From Methanococcoides sp. LMO-2 (GTDB lineage Archaea; Halobacteriota; Methanosarcinia; Methanosarcinales; Methanosarcinaceae): a stretch of 64,000 bases of DNA. The DNA lies in NCBI RefSeq assembly GCF_038432375.1, contig NZ_JBCAUS010000002.1, positions 372,001-436,000 of the forward strand, read 5' to 3'. The position numbers and the translations under genes are program-made. Under the pieces are notes generated by a model. It did not search any database. It saw only the letters and a list, made by a program, of their open reading frames with translations, and was not told the DNA's origin. Positions 1 to 8,815 of this stretch are shown one piece after another (the stretch's first letter is position 1; each line of letters begins with the position of its first letter).

Positions 1-663
1 GAGAGCTGTCCCTGCAGAGATGGATGTCCGAGCTGTATCCAGTCACCCAAATGTGGAAATAACAACAATCCTCTGGACAAGGATGCAGCGATCATGATCC
101 TCAGGAAGATGCTTGGCAAGCCAGAGTATATCCCGAAAACAAGGCACCTGTCCGAGGTATCAAAGCAGAGGTCCGGAGCTAACGGTATTAGCAGGCCTCA
201 GGAAAAGAAGGACAGTAACGATGCAGGCGAAGCATTGAACAGGGCCAGGAAGAAGCTCAAGCGCCAGGGCTCAAGAGGTGCTGAAGAATGGATCAAGCGA
301 GGAATCGCTGCCGGCAGGGAAGAGAAGGATCATAGAAAGGCATGCGATTGTTTTGATAAGGCCCTGCAGCTGGAGCCTGACAACAGTGTTGCACTCTCGA
401 ACAAAGGTATCACATACATCATGATGGGGAAGCATGCACAGGCTCTCCAGTGCTTTAACAGGCTCATTGACCTTGGTTATGTAAAGAGCGCTATGGTTTG
501 GAAGAACAAAGGGACTGCTTTACGGCTTCTGGGGGACCGTGCAGGCGCCATTGAGGCCTATAATGAAGCCCTCAGGATAAAACCGGATGATGTCAGGACG
601 AAGCAGATGAGGGATAAGTTAAGAGAAGCTGATAATGCTTTGTATGGACGTGATGACTTCTAA
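1..663 (+). CDS. Hrq1/MrfA-type DEAD/DEAH helicase, C-terminal end with TPR tail (5' truncated)
   Basis: The reading frame is open from base 1, so the gene begins before the window. Its first residues carry a four-cysteine cluster ([10 protein letters not shown], then [11 protein letters not shown]), the typical ending of the DUF1998 region of Hrq1/MrfA-family ATP-dependent DNA repair helicases. After about 60 residues of charged linker come tetratricopeptide repeats (about bases 270-620, for example [15 protein letters not shown] and [15 protein letters not shown]). An ATG at 94 lies inside the gene and is not its start. The helicase core is outside the window. The family call rests on the cysteine motif and is strong; the role of the TPR tail (a protein-interaction module) is inference. 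The gene ends TAA and converges on the DUF169 gene. Confidence 0.8.
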   Translation, partial: ESCPCRDGCPSCIQSPKCGNNNNPLDKDAAIMILRKMLGKPEYIPKTRHLSEVSKQRSGANGISRPQEKKDSNDAGEALNRARKKLKRQGSRGAEEWIKRGIAAGREEKDHRKACDCFDKALQLEPDNSVALSNKGITYIMMGKHAQALQCFNRLIDLGYVKSAMVWKNKGTALRLLGDRAGAIEAYNEALRIKPDDVRTKQMRDKLREADNALYGRDDF

Positions 664-759
664 TTAAAATATAATTTTAGATATGGATTGTACAATATAT
701 ACTTTAAAATATTTATATAACTTAGTGCATTTTAGATCAATTAAAACAGAATAAGATGT

Positions 760-1443
760 TCAACCGAACATCTCATTCACAGCTTCCACAAGGTCGTGGA
801 GTCTTTCTACAGGAATTCCAAGGATCATCTCATCGTCAGCAATGTTTGCGAATTTCCTGCTTCCACCGCATCCGACGGTTACACTGATCTTACCTTCCTT
901 GTATGGGAGTGCAACGCCATCGGCACAGACACTCTGGATTCCTGCAAAGCTTGCATCGACCCTTCCACCGAACTTGTAGAGAAGTGCCTGGGAAAGCTGC
1001 ATGACCTGTTTTGGTGACGTTACGATAACGACAACATCAGGGATGAATGTTGCATTTTCAAGTGGTCCGTAAACAACTGCTTTTGTAGCTCCGGGTGCTA
1101 CTTTTGTGACCTTTTCCATTGTTCTTCTTGCAGCATTGATAGTACTGAAGCGCTTGAGGTTGTAGTAGGTGTCACCTGTAGCCAGTTTGTGTGGCATTTC
1201 CTGCAATCCCATTACAGAAGATCCACCCTTACACATCTGGTCATCTGCTAAGGCATAGAACTGCTTTCCGGTCTTCCTGACATTATCGACCATCTGGCAG
1301 TGCCTGGTGCTCTCATCAATTCTTTCAATGCCCTCCGGGATGTCATGTCCTTCAGGGATAAGTGAGACCGCAACAGGTTTTGTCTTAAGGTTTAACTTCT
1401 CGGTAAGCTGTTTTCCAAATTCGTTTATTTCCTTGATATCCAT
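760..1443 (-). CDS. DUF169 family protein (paralog 1)
   Basis: A soluble protein of about 227 residues of the uncharacterised DUF169 family. Four cysteine positions are shared with the paralog just upstream: CQM near the N-terminus, CKGG, CAD in a GIQSxCAD motif, and GCGG near the C-terminus, which suggests metal, cluster or cofactor binding. I place the start at the ATG at 1443 because a GAGTGATC ribosome site precedes it; a GTG at 1452 is also in frame but overlaps that site. It lies head to tail with paralog 2 across 238 bases without a gene. Function is unknown. Its closeness to a NifX-like and an Fsr-like gene suggests a link to sulfur or metal-cofactor chemistry, which is inference only. 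Confidence 0.85.
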   Translation of the reverse strand: MDIKEINEFGKQLTEKLNLKTKPVAVSLIPEGHDIPEGIERIDESTRHCQMVDNVRKTGKQFYALADDQMCKGGSSVMGLQEMPHKLATGDTYYNLKRFSTINAARRTMEKVTKVAPGATKAVVYGPLENATFIPDVVVIVTSPKQVMQLSQALLYKFGGRVDASFAGIQSVCADGVALPYKEGKISVTVGCGGSRKFANIADDEMILGIPVERLHDLVEAVNEMFG

Positions 1444-1681
1444 ATTGATCACTCTGTGTTATGTAAGGTAAAATTTGTTCAGTTTAGAATTATTTGTTAA
1501 CAGTGTTGTAGCTACTGTTTATAACGGTTTGTTTCGGTTGTGTTATAAATGTACACAACTGATTTTATATAAGTTTTACCACTCGTTATCAAGAAAAAAA
1601 GCTTTAGCTACTTTCAGATGCCTCAAAATGAAAATTGATATAAAAAGGAAAAGAAAAAAGAAAAGAACAGGATCAAACCGT

Positions 1682-2383
1682 TTATGATCTCATCCAGTCG
1701 TTCCATGCACCTGCTTTTTCAGCAAGTATGTTGGTGATGTCCTCAAGCTGTTCTTCTGGGATACCAACGACCATTTCGTCGTCCTTGAGTCCTGCGTTCT
1801 TGGCAGCACCGTCACATCCGATAGAAATGTTTACTTCACCGGTGGTGTAAGGTGAGCCGGTAGCATCTGCACAGGTGGACTGGATACCTGCAAAGTTTGC
1901 GTTCATACGGCCTCCGCGCCTGTAGATAACGGAATGTGCGATCCTCCTTGCCACAAGTGTGTTACCGATCACTATAATGACATCCGGTTTTGCTGGTGTC
2001 TTATCAAGTGGAGCAACGATCGTTGCAACTGTGGATCCGGGTGCAGGTCTTGGCATGTTGTCAACAACACGTTTTGCAACACTCAGGGAGATCTCTTTTC
2101 CAAGCTTGTCGAAATAAAGCTCTCCGCTTTTGATCTTGTCAGGGTAGTCCTGTAATCCGATTGCTGCAGCACCGCCTTTGCAGGCATGCTCATCCATGGT
2201 AGCATAAGTGACCTTGTCATCGAACCTTGCATCCTGAAGCATCTGACAGTATCTTTTTGGTGTATCGATCTTTTCGAGACCTTCAGGGATGTCCTTTTCC
2301 CGCTTAAGTAATGATATTGCTACTGGTTTTCCATTAAGTTCCAGCGTCTCAATAAGCTTCTCACTTATTTTTGCATAATCCAT
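1682..2383 (-). CDS. DUF169 family protein (paralog 2)
   Basis: A 233-residue DUF169 protein, clearly paralogous to the downstream gene at 760-1443. Both keep the same order of motifs: KPVA(I/V)SL, CQM, CKGG, GRxxAxFAGIQSxCAD, (V/I)GC(G/D)G, and DDEM(V/I)xGIP. There is no signal peptide or membrane segment, so it is cytoplasmic. It starts at an ATG and is divergent from the NifX-like gene; the 179-base gap holds a perfect 9-bp-arm palindrome at 2414-2437 close to where its promoter should lie. The family assignment is firm. The biochemical role is unknown, and the duplication suggests two substrates or a heteromer (inference). Confidence 0.85.
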   Translation of the reverse strand: MDYAKISEKLIETLELNGKPVAISLLKREKDIPEGLEKIDTPKRYCQMLQDARFDDKVTYATMDEHACKGGAAAIGLQDYPDKIKSGELYFDKLGKEISLSVAKRVVDNMPRPAPGSTVATIVAPLDKTPAKPDVIIVIGNTLVARRIAHSVIYRRGGRMNANFAGIQSTCADATGSPYTTGEVNISIGCDGAAKNAGLKDDEMVVGIPEEQLEDITNILAEKAGAWNDWMRS

Positions 2384-2413
2384 TTCGATTTCTCCGTAAC
2401 TTTTAGTTTTTCT

Positions 2414-2437
2414 GAAGATAAAATTTCATTTATCTTC
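2414..2437. promoter_or_regulatory. perfect palindrome, candidate operator
   Basis: GAAGATAAA and TTTATCTTC are perfect 9-base inverted arms around a 6-base spacer. The site lies 30-55 bases upstream of the DUF169 start at 2383, in the divergent spacer with the NifX-like gene. An AT-rich box near 2450-2460 on the minus strand would put the transcription start at or near the palindrome. Repressor-operator is the simplest reading; a leader hairpin is the alternative. Confidence 0.45.
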
Positions 2438-2498
2438 AACGAAATTATTCAATATAATCTCTCATAGATGGGTAAATATATAGCCTTTTCCAGCAAGC

Positions 2499-2508
2499 TT
2501 TATATATT
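2499..2508 (+). promoter_or_regulatory. TATA box of the NifX-like gene
   Basis: A TTTATATATT run sits about 55 bases upstream of the ATG at 2563 and follows a purine-rich stretch compatible with a BRE. This spacing implies a 5' leader of roughly 30 bases carrying a GAGGA ribosome site. Confidence 0.5.
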
Positions 2509-2562
2509 TCCTCTCATCTGTGTGTTATACAACAAAAAGATAGATCAACATGAGGAATATAA

Positions 2563-3021
2563 ATGAAGATATGTGTAACAGCCACAGATAAAAATATTGA
2601 CGCAGCAATGGATTCACGTTTTGGAAGATGCCCTTACTTTGTCCTCGTAGATCCGGATTCCATGGAATTTAAAGCAGTTGCCAATGAAGCAGCCTCGGCC
2701 TCAGGAGGAGCAGGTATACAGGCTGCCCAGAACATTTCTGACAAGGGGATCGATGTTCTCCTTACCGGTAACGTCGGACCCAATGCTTTCCCGATCCTTT
2801 CAGCAGCCGGAATTAAAGTAATGACCGGAGCCAGTGGAACGGTCAAAGATGCCATTAATCAGTATAAAGAAGGTCAGTTGAAGGAAACCGCTGCTCCAAC
2901 AGCAGAGGCACATGCTTCTATGGCTGCGCCTGGAAGAGGCATGGGCGGAGGTAGAAGGTCTGGCGGAGCAGGTCGGGGAATGGGAGGCCGTAGCGGGGCA
3001 GGTAAAGGCATGAATCAATAA
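2563..3021 (+). CDS. NifX/NafY-family (dinitrogenase FeMo-cofactor domain) protein
   Basis: 152 residues. Residues 1-105 form a dinitrogenase iron-molybdenum cofactor (NifX/NifB C-terminal) fold, with the usual pattern of an N-terminal strand, SRFGRCPYF, the IQAAQ helix and the LLTGNVGPNAF loop. The last 35 residues are a low-complexity Gly/Arg/Met/Ser tail (GRGMGGGRRSGGAGRGMGG), possibly for nucleic-acid or metal contacts. Small proteins of this family are common in methanogens that do not fix nitrogen; they are thought to carry iron-sulfur or other metal clusters. No nitrogenase genes are visible nearby. The neighbours are DUF169 proteins and an Fsr-like oxidoreductase. Domain call is strong; the job is uncertain. 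Confidence 0.85.
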   Translation: MKICVTATDKNIDAAMDSRFGRCPYFVLVDPDSMEFKAVANEAASASGGAGIQAAQNISDKGIDVLLTGNVGPNAFPILSAAGIKVMTGASGTVKDAINQYKEGQLKETAAPTAEAHASMAAPGRGMGGGRRSGGAGRGMGGRSGAGKGMNQ

Positions 3022-3082
3022 ATTGCAGGCTACAATTAATTCAGATATTCTATGATCTCTTCTGAAAATTAAAATAGGAAAG

Positions 3083-3093
3083 CTTAAATATTT
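3083..3093 (+). promoter_or_regulatory. putative TATA box of the Fsr-like gene
   Basis: A CTTAAATATTT box lies about 85 bases upstream of the ATG at 3173 and suggests separate transcription of the Fsr-like gene with a leader of about 50 bases. Assigned by position and composition only. Confidence 0.35.
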
Positions 3094-3172
3094 GTAGATT
3101 TTGTTCGTTTATACCACAACCAAGCCAAACCATGCTTGCTTTAAATGTAATAAATAATACGAGATGAGAACA

Positions 3173-5092
3173 ATGTCAGAAGAATACAAGTGGTTTTTGA
3201 AAGACGCGGTCGTAGACACCGGAATGTGTACTATGTGCGGTGCCTGTGCTGCTGTTTGTCCCTATGAGATCATCGAATTCGATGAGAACGGGCCAAAATT
3301 AAAGGATGAGTGCTACAGGAACGGGCAGGGTGCCTGTAAGGATGTATGCCAGCGTGTCATGACAGATGCAGCCCGCATATCCATGAACGTGTTCAATTTC
3401 AAATCACTTCCTCCTACACCTGTGGGACAGTACCAGAAGATCGTCTCTGCCAGGGCTACTGATGCGGAGATCGCCGGGAAGGGGCAGGATGGCGGAGCTG
3501 TGACCGCTCTGTTAGGATACTGCTTTGACAATGGTCTCATCGATGGAGCTGTGACAACTGCAGGTTTCACAAAGCCTGATTCCTGCATCGTTGCAAGTAA
3601 AGAAGAACTTATGGACACTCAGGGAGCAAAATATTCAGCAGTTCCTGTGATGGCTGCACTGCGCCAGAACGATGCTGAAATGAAAAATGTTGCAATGGTG
3701 GGGGTTCCCTGCCAGACCTACGGTACCAGAAGGACACAGTTCTTTACAGGTCTGAACGTTCATCCGGTTGAGGTCGGAATGGACGGTGAAAAGGCCAACA
3801 TTCCTAATATCCCATATACCATCGGCCTGTTCTGCATGGAGAACTTCAACTACGAAAAGCTGTCCAATTATATGGAAAGCATAGGCATTGACCTTAACAA
3901 GGTCAGGAAATATTCCATCCATCTTGATGAAATGATCGTCACCACTGATGATGGTGAGATCGAGATCTCATTAAAGGATATCAAGGACTGCGTCTGGGAC
4001 GGATGCCGCATATGCAGGGACGCTGTCTCCAAAGTGGCAGACATATCAGCAGGACATGTGGGATCATCAACCGGATGGACAACCCTGATAGCCCGCAATG
4101 CCAAGGGCCTGGAACTTCTTGAAGCAGCTGAAAAAGCAGGTTACATTGAGACCATCGATGATGTTGATATCAGCATGTTGGAGGACTTTGCAGCCATCAA
4201 GATGAAAAAGTTCAGAAAGGAGCTTGACAACCGCCTTGAAGACGGGAAGAAGGTCAACTTCTACTGGGTACGCGACTATCCTGGTGTCAGGCCTGAGGTG
4301 AATGGTACTAACTTTGTAAAGATCAAGACCAATTCTGGTATCGCCCAGCACGATTACATTGCCAGGGTCGCGGAACTCGCAGAGAAGTACGGTGACGGTA
4401 GTCTTGAGCTTACAACAAGGAAGAGTGTTGAGATACAGGGTGTCAAAGGCGAAAATGTCGATGACCTTATGGCAGATGTCTATGGAAGTGGCTTAAAGAC
4501 CATTGGAATGGGATATGCCAATGCATGTCCGGGAATGGATTACTGCCCTGAGGGACTTGTCACCACCAAGGACCTTGCAAATGAGATCACCATGCAGTTC
4601 GCTCAGAAACTAACCCCGCACAAGATGAAGGTCGGTGTGGCAGGATGTCCGAACAGCTGTGTCAGGGCAGAAAGCAATGATATCGGTATCGTGGGACAGC
4701 TACGTCCTAAGATCGATACTGAAAAGTGTACCGGCTGCGGAAGGTGTACTGAACTCTGCAAACTGAACGCTATCACTGTGACTGCAGGAAAGGCTGTTAT
4801 CGACAGGGACCTGTGCATCAACTGTGGATGGTGTGTCAGGGGATGTCCGCATGAAGCGGCTGTTGAGGATGAGGTAGGCTATTCTGTCTGGATCGGCGGT
4901 AACGATGCAAGAAGGCCAACGAACGGCGTCCTTCTCAAGGCGTTCTGTACAAAGGAGGAGATCCCTGCTCTTATCGATAAGATAGGTAAGACATTTGTCA
5001 AGTACAGGACAAAACCCGGAAAGGAACGACTTGGTAACATCATTGAACTTGTAGGTCAGGGCCAGTTCATCAGTGAGGTCCTGAATGATTAA
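3173..5092 (+). CDS. F420-dependent sulfite reductase-like protein (FrhB/FpoF-type plus siroheme reductase)
   Basis: About 639 residues, matching the two-part build of coenzyme F420-dependent sulfite reductase (Fsr). An N-terminal [4Fe-4S] ferredoxin (CTMCGACAAVCP) leads into an FrhB/FdhB-type F420H2-oxidising module (to about residue 335). The C-terminal half is a nitrite/sulfite reductase domain with TTRKSVEIQGV and the siroheme-[4Fe-4S] ligands C-x5-C (ACPGMDYCPEG) and C-x3-C (GCPNSC). Two more [4Fe-4S] motifs are inserted after it (CTGCGRCTELC, CINCGWCVRGCP). All cluster ligands appear intact. Expected reaction: F420H2-driven reduction of sulfite or a related siroheme substrate, in the cytoplasm. 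The in-frame ATG at 3164 is possible, but a GAGATGA ribosome site favours 3173. A hairpin terminator follows. Confidence 0.85.
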   Translation: MSEEYKWFLKDAVVDTGMCTMCGACAAVCPYEIIEFDENGPKLKDECYRNGQGACKDVCQRVMTDAARISMNVFNFKSLPPTPVGQYQKIVSARATDAEIAGKGQDGGAVTALLGYCFDNGLIDGAVTTAGFTKPDSCIVASKEELMDTQGAKYSAVPVMAALRQNDAEMKNVAMVGVPCQTYGTRRTQFFTGLNVHPVEVGMDGEKANIPNIPYTIGLFCMENFNYEKLSNYMESIGIDLNKVRKYSIHLDEMIVTTDDGEIEISLKDIKDCVWDGCRICRDAVSKVADISAGHVGSSTGWTTLIARNAKGLELLEAAEKAGYIETIDDVDISMLEDFAAIKMKKFRKELDNRLEDGKKVNFYWVRDYPGVRPEVNGTNFVKIKTNSGIAQHDYIARVAELAEKYGDGSLELTTRKSVEIQGVKGENVDDLMADVYGSGLKTIGMGYANACPGMDYCPEGLVTTKDLANEITMQFAQKLTPHKMKVGVAGCPNSCVRAESNDIGIVGQLRPKIDTEKCTGCGRCTELCKLNAITVTAGKAVIDRDLCINCGWCVRGCPHEAAVEDEVGYSVWIGGNDARRPTNGVLLKAFCTKEEIPALIDKIGKTFVKYRTKPGKERLGNIIELVGQGQFISEVLND

Positions 5093-5103
5093 GTCCATAG
5101 AAA

Positions 5104-5134
5104 GATCCCTTTGAGGGATCGTTTTTTCTTTTTT
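5104..5134 (+). terminator. hairpin plus T-tract terminator
   Basis: GATCCCT-TTG-AGGGATC forms a perfect 7-bp stem followed by a T-rich tract (5122-5134), twelve bases after the Fsr-like stop codon. Confidence 0.75.
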
Positions 5135-5163
5135 AATGTTCATTATTTATTGGGGGATAAAGT

Positions 5164-6399
5164 GTGGCTGTAAAAGAAGAACTTAGGGCGGGTGCAAAGG
5201 CTTCAAGAAATTCTACTATTGCACTTATCTTTCTTGCAGCGATCAAAGGAACAGTTGGTTTCTATTCCGGAAGCTCTTCCCTGATAGCAGATGCTATCCA
5301 TACATCAATGGACATTTTTACTTCCCTGGCTGTCTGGGTCGGCCTGAAGCTGAGCCTGAAAAGCAGCGGAGAACACTTTCCTTACGGTTACTACAAAGCA
5401 GAGAACCTGGTTGCCCTCTTCGTATCGCTACTGATCATATTATCCGGTGTTGAACTTGTACGTGAGGCACTGTCAACTATACGGGACCCTGCTGAGATAG
5501 AGTTCCAGGGACTGGCACTTGGAGCGGCAGTCTTCTCGGTCATCACCATCTATGCGCTTTCACAGTACAAGTTCAGGGTAGGAAAAGAGATCGAATCACA
5601 GGCCTTGATCGCAGACGCTACCCATTCCTACACAGACGTGTTCAGTTCTATGGTCGTTGTTGTTGCCATCATTGGTTCGATGCTCGGAATGCCCTGTCTG
5701 GACAGCCTGGGTGTCCTTGTAATATCTGTTGTAATCTTCAAGCTTGGTATCAGCACAGCAAAGGAATCAGCACTCACTCTGATGGATGCATGGCTGGACA
5801 GGGATTCCATCGAAACAATTAGGGAGTCAGTGGAGCACATTCCAGGTGTTAACAGGGTTGATGATATAAGGCTCAGAAGATCCGGTCTTGTAGTGTTTGG
5901 TGAAATGCAGGTGGAAAGTGCAGGAGAGTGTGACCTGAAGCGGGTGGAAGTTCTTTCAGCTGAGATCGAAGAAGTGGTCAAAGGCGAGATCAAAAATCTA
6001 GAACATCTCTCAGTGGACGTAAAACCCGGTAAAATGTCAGAGCTCAGGATCGCGATCCCGGTGACCGGTTTGGAAGGATTGCAGTCAAAGCTTTCCCGGC
6101 ATATTGGCAAAACACCCTATTACATTTTTGTTGATATGGAGGACAACAAATTAAAAAGCTGGGATGTAGTTGAGAACCCGGCGGCTGATCTTGAAAGGAA
6201 AAGAGGTGTGAAGACAGCTGAATTCCTTGAGGAAAAGGGAGTTAATGTTATTATCGTGAAAGATATCGGTGAAGGCCCATTCCACAAATTCCACGACAGC
6301 TTCATCAGGATCCTGGGGATGCCGGACGATGTAGATGATGTTCAGGCATTGATTGAAATGATCCCGGAGTTGGATGTGATAATTTCTCCTACCGAGTGA
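5164..6399 (+). CDS. CDF-family cation exporter with C-terminal NifX-like domain
   Basis: 411 residues starting at GTG behind a GGGGGAT ribosome site. Residues 1-200 form the six-helix cation diffusion facilitator core. The metal-site motifs ADAIHTSMD and ADATHSYTD (HxxxD in TM2 and TM5) point to Zn2+/Fe2+/Mn2+ export against protons. A cytoplasmic dimerisation domain follows (about 205-285). The last 115 residues, from LRIAIPVTG, are a NifX/FeMo-cofactor-type domain with HIGKTPYYIFVD and a GVNVIIVKDIG loop, which is not part of a standard CDF protein. The fusion suggests the carrier senses or exchanges metal or metal cluster in the cytosol (inference). It lies just after the NifX-like and Fsr-like genes. 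Confidence 0.85.
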   Translation: MAVKEELRAGAKASRNSTIALIFLAAIKGTVGFYSGSSSLIADAIHTSMDIFTSLAVWVGLKLSLKSSGEHFPYGYYKAENLVALFVSLLIILSGVELVREALSTIRDPAEIEFQGLALGAAVFSVITIYALSQYKFRVGKEIESQALIADATHSYTDVFSSMVVVVAIIGSMLGMPCLDSLGVLVISVVIFKLGISTAKESALTLMDAWLDRDSIETIRESVEHIPGVNRVDDIRLRRSGLVVFGEMQVESAGECDLKRVEVLSAEIEEVVKGEIKNLEHLSVDVKPGKMSELRIAIPVTGLEGLQSKLSRHIGKTPYYIFVDMEDNKLKSWDVVENPAADLERKRGVKTAEFLEEKGVNVIIVKDIGEGPFHKFHDSFIRILGMPDDVDDVQALIEMIPELDVIISPTE

Positions 6400-6507
6400 C
6401 CATGCGAAATATCTGCTGATCTCTCCGATCGATTTTAATTATATTAAATTGAATATATTATATGGGGATCTAAGCTTGTTAGTATGGGCAGATCGGGGGA
6501 GACTAAT

Positions 6508-7233
6508 ATGAATAGAGACGAGGACACAAGTGGCTTTCTTACAGTCGCTGAACCCATAATTCGCAAGTTCGTAGAAAATATCGAGAATCCTTTTGTGTGG
6601 GCACCATTGGCTGGTTTTGTTCTGTGTGTTCTGGCCTATCCGCTTACCGGGCTTGAACTGTATCCATATATTGCCCTTGTATTATTGATCATTGCCCTTG
6701 CTACCGACTGGATAGGCCGCTTAAAAAACCGTCAGACTCCACCTGATCCGATACCGGAGACAGTTGAATACAGGGATGAGGTTTTCGAGTATCTGGCAAG
6801 TGTCCAGGCAAAAGCCGTAAAAATGCTGGGATCCGGGAAAGCAGATGCTGCCCGGGCATTGACCAATAAGAACCTGCAGGCGATTGATACAGCCCTCCGG
6901 AGTTTTCCGGAAGATGCGGATCTTCACGCATTGATGGGATATACGCTAAAGGATATCTACCAGAGTTCAAAGGATTTGCTTTCACCTGAGCAACGCAAAG
7001 AATATCTGGCTCGTGCACGGATCTTTTTTGAGAGATCCCTTAAGCTCGATCCGGAGAACGCCAGTGCTCACAATGGGATGGGAAATGTGCTTTTCTTTGA
7101 AGGGCGATTTGATGAGGCGATCAGGGAACATGACAGAGCGCTGGAGCTGGTGAATGGAAACTATCCTGCTGCTGAGCATGATAAAAGCATTGTAATGGCA
7201 GTTAAAGATGGCCGGATCGATTTTGACTTTTAA
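6508..7233 (+). CDS. TPR-containing membrane protein
   Basis: About 241 residues. Two adjacent hydrophobic segments (around residues 33-68, FVWAPLAGFVLCVLAYPL and YIALVLLIIALATDWI) would form a membrane hairpin. The rest is a cytoplasmic helical region ending in tetratricopeptide repeats (RARIFFERSLKLDPEN and GRFDEAIREHDRALEL). I choose the ATG at 6508, preceded by GGGGGAGA, over the in-frame ATG at 6484. It is probably a scaffold for a membrane complex; the partner is unknown. It lies alone between the CDF gene and convergent nadA. Confidence 0.75.
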   Translation: MNRDEDTSGFLTVAEPIIRKFVENIENPFVWAPLAGFVLCVLAYPLTGLELYPYIALVLLIIALATDWIGRLKNRQTPPDPIPETVEYRDEVFEYLASVQAKAVKMLGSGKADAARALTNKNLQAIDTALRSFPEDADLHALMGYTLKDIYQSSKDLLSPEQRKEYLARARIFFERSLKLDPENASAHNGMGNVLFFEGRFDEAIREHDRALELVNGNYPAAEHDKSIVMAVKDGRIDFDF

Positions 7234-7345
7234 CCGAGAACCAGAATCAACTGTTTAAAAACTGAATGAATAACAGAAGTAAAAACATATTGGATGCCTG
7301 AACTGATATATGATCAGCTTTCGTCTCGGCATCCATAGTTGAACT

Positions 7346-8266
7346 TTACATTGTGCGTTTTACCGCAAGCATCCTGTCAAGTGATTTTTTAGCTTTGAGC
7401 CTTGTCTCTTCAGGTACGGTGATCACATATTCCATGTTCTCAAGTGCATTCAGTACTGATTCGAGGGTTGTGATCTTCATGTTAGGGCAGATCGTGAACT
7501 CGGACAGGTAGTAGAACTTCTTATCAGGGTTCTCTTTACCTAACCTGTGGAGGAGGCCATTCTCAGTACCGATGATGAACTCTTTAGCATTAGAGCTTTT
7601 AGCATAGTTGAGTATGCCGGTAGTGCTTAATACCTCATCTGCAAGGTCAAGGACCTCTGTCCTGCATTCGGGATGTGCGAGGAAAAGGGCATCAGGGTGT
7701 TCTTCCTTTGCCTTAATGACATCATCTGCACGCATCTGGTGATGGGTCGGGCAGAAGCCTTCCCAGGTGATGACCTTCTTGTCGGTGAAATGTGAGACAT
7801 AGGTCCCGAGGTTCTTGTCAGGAACAAAGAGTATCTCATCCTCATCAAGGGATCTTACCACATCGATAGCGTTTGCTGATGTACAGCAAATGTCGCACTG
7901 GGCCTTTATCTCAGCAGAGGAGTTCACATAACAGACTACAGCTGCATTAGGGTACTCCTGCTTTACATCGGCAAGTGATATCACATCGACCATCTCGGCC
8001 ATCGGGCAGCCTGCGTCCTTTTCAGGGAGAAGCACAGTCTTTTCCGGACTGAGTATTGCAGCGCTTTCTGCCATGAAGTCTACACCACAGAATACGATTA
8101 CATCGGCATCGGTTTCCACGGCCTGCTGGCTGAGGCCAAGCGAATCGCCTGTGAAGTCTGCAATGTCCTGGACTTCAGGGCGCTGGTAATTGTGGGCAAG
8201 GATAACTGCATTGTGTTCGGCTTTCAGGGAGTTTATCCTGTCAATTATATCTTTCATGTCCTGCAT
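7346..8266 (-). CDS. nadA: quinolinate synthase NadA
   Basis: 306 residues, the normal length. NadA condenses iminoaspartate with dihydroxyacetone phosphate to quinolinate, the first committed precursor of NAD. Conserved blocks are present: [21 protein letters not shown] near the N-terminus, CCTSANA, GFCPTHH, HPEC and FTICPNMK; these contain the three [4Fe-4S] ligands. No nadB/aspartate dehydrogenase or nadC gene lies next to it. The start at 8266 follows GGTGG with a five-base spacer. It is divergent from the copper chaperone gene. Confidence 0.93.
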   Translation of the reverse strand: MQDMKDIIDRINSLKAEHNAVILAHNYQRPEVQDIADFTGDSLGLSQQAVETDADVIVFCGVDFMAESAAILSPEKTVLLPEKDAGCPMAEMVDVISLADVKQEYPNAAVVCYVNSSAEIKAQCDICCTSANAIDVVRSLDEDEILFVPDKNLGTYVSHFTDKKVITWEGFCPTHHQMRADDVIKAKEEHPDALFLAHPECRTEVLDLADEVLSTTGILNYAKSSNAKEFIIGTENGLLHRLGKENPDKKFYYLSEFTICPNMKITTLESVLNALENMEYVITVPEETRLKAKKSLDRMLAVKRTM

Positions 8267-8384
8267 GTTCCCACCACATAATAATTTTCATAATATAACA
8301 TATAAAACATCTTTTATTTTAATATCGAGCTCTATAGCTAAGTATGCTTATTCGTTTTTATAAATATGGGTAGTATTTATGTAT

Positions 8385-8399
8385 GTTAACGGCGTTAAC
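8385..8399. promoter_or_regulatory. GTTAAC-GGC-GTTAAC inverted repeat, candidate operator
   Basis: Two self-complementary GTTAAC hexamers are separated by three bases, about 100 bases upstream of the copper chaperone start and just before an AATAAATACT TATA-like box. The location suggests a metal-responsive operator for the chaperone gene. No regulator gene is adjacent. Confidence 0.35.
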
Positions 8400-8493
8400 T
8401 TACCGGCTGACCGAATAAATACTTTTTGCTAACTGAAAATAATGGAAAAAGTATTAATCGCAGAATTTTTTATATATGTATGGGAGTGCAAAA

Positions 8494-8697
8494 ATGACTG
8501 ATACCACCATTAAAGTAGAAGGCATGTCCTGTGGACATTGCCAGATGGCCGTTACAAAAGCAATATCCGGACTAGAGGGTGTTTCTTCTGTTGACGTTGA
8601 TCTTGAGAAAGGAGAAGCTGCGGTTTCCTACGATCCTCAGTCAACAGATATTGAAGCTATCAAAAAGGCGGTCAATGATGCCGGATATAAGGCCTGA
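8494..8697 (+). CDS. copper chaperone (single HMA domain)
   Basis: 67 residues starting at the ATG at 8494 behind GGGAG; the upstream in-frame ATG at 8476 overlaps this ribosome site. It is one heavy-metal-associated domain with the Cu(I)-binding motif GMSCGHC at residues 10-16 and the closing DAGYKA. It is the CopZ/Atx1 type, delivering Cu(I) in the cytoplasm to a Cu-ATPase. The CopA gene follows 118 bases downstream, and the two share closely similar HMA sequences (AVTKAIS/RVTKAIS), so domain duplication is likely. Confidence 0.9.
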   Translation: MTDTTIKVEGMSCGHCQMAVTKAISGLEGVSSVDVDLEKGEAAVSYDPQSTDIEAIKKAVNDAGYKA

Positions 8698-8815
8698 ACT
8701 TATAGATTTAACTCTGGATTTATCTTTGCTGCCAGGTAACAATACACAATGAACGAACGTATTGTCAGCCATCACTTGTCCGATGAACCTTATTTCTTTA
8801 TTTTGATGTGATAAC

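Noticed and set aside
1475-1687. 70-codon plus-strand frame between the DUF169 genes
   Set aside because: Lysine/arginine-rich product of an A-rich spacer without a ribosome site.
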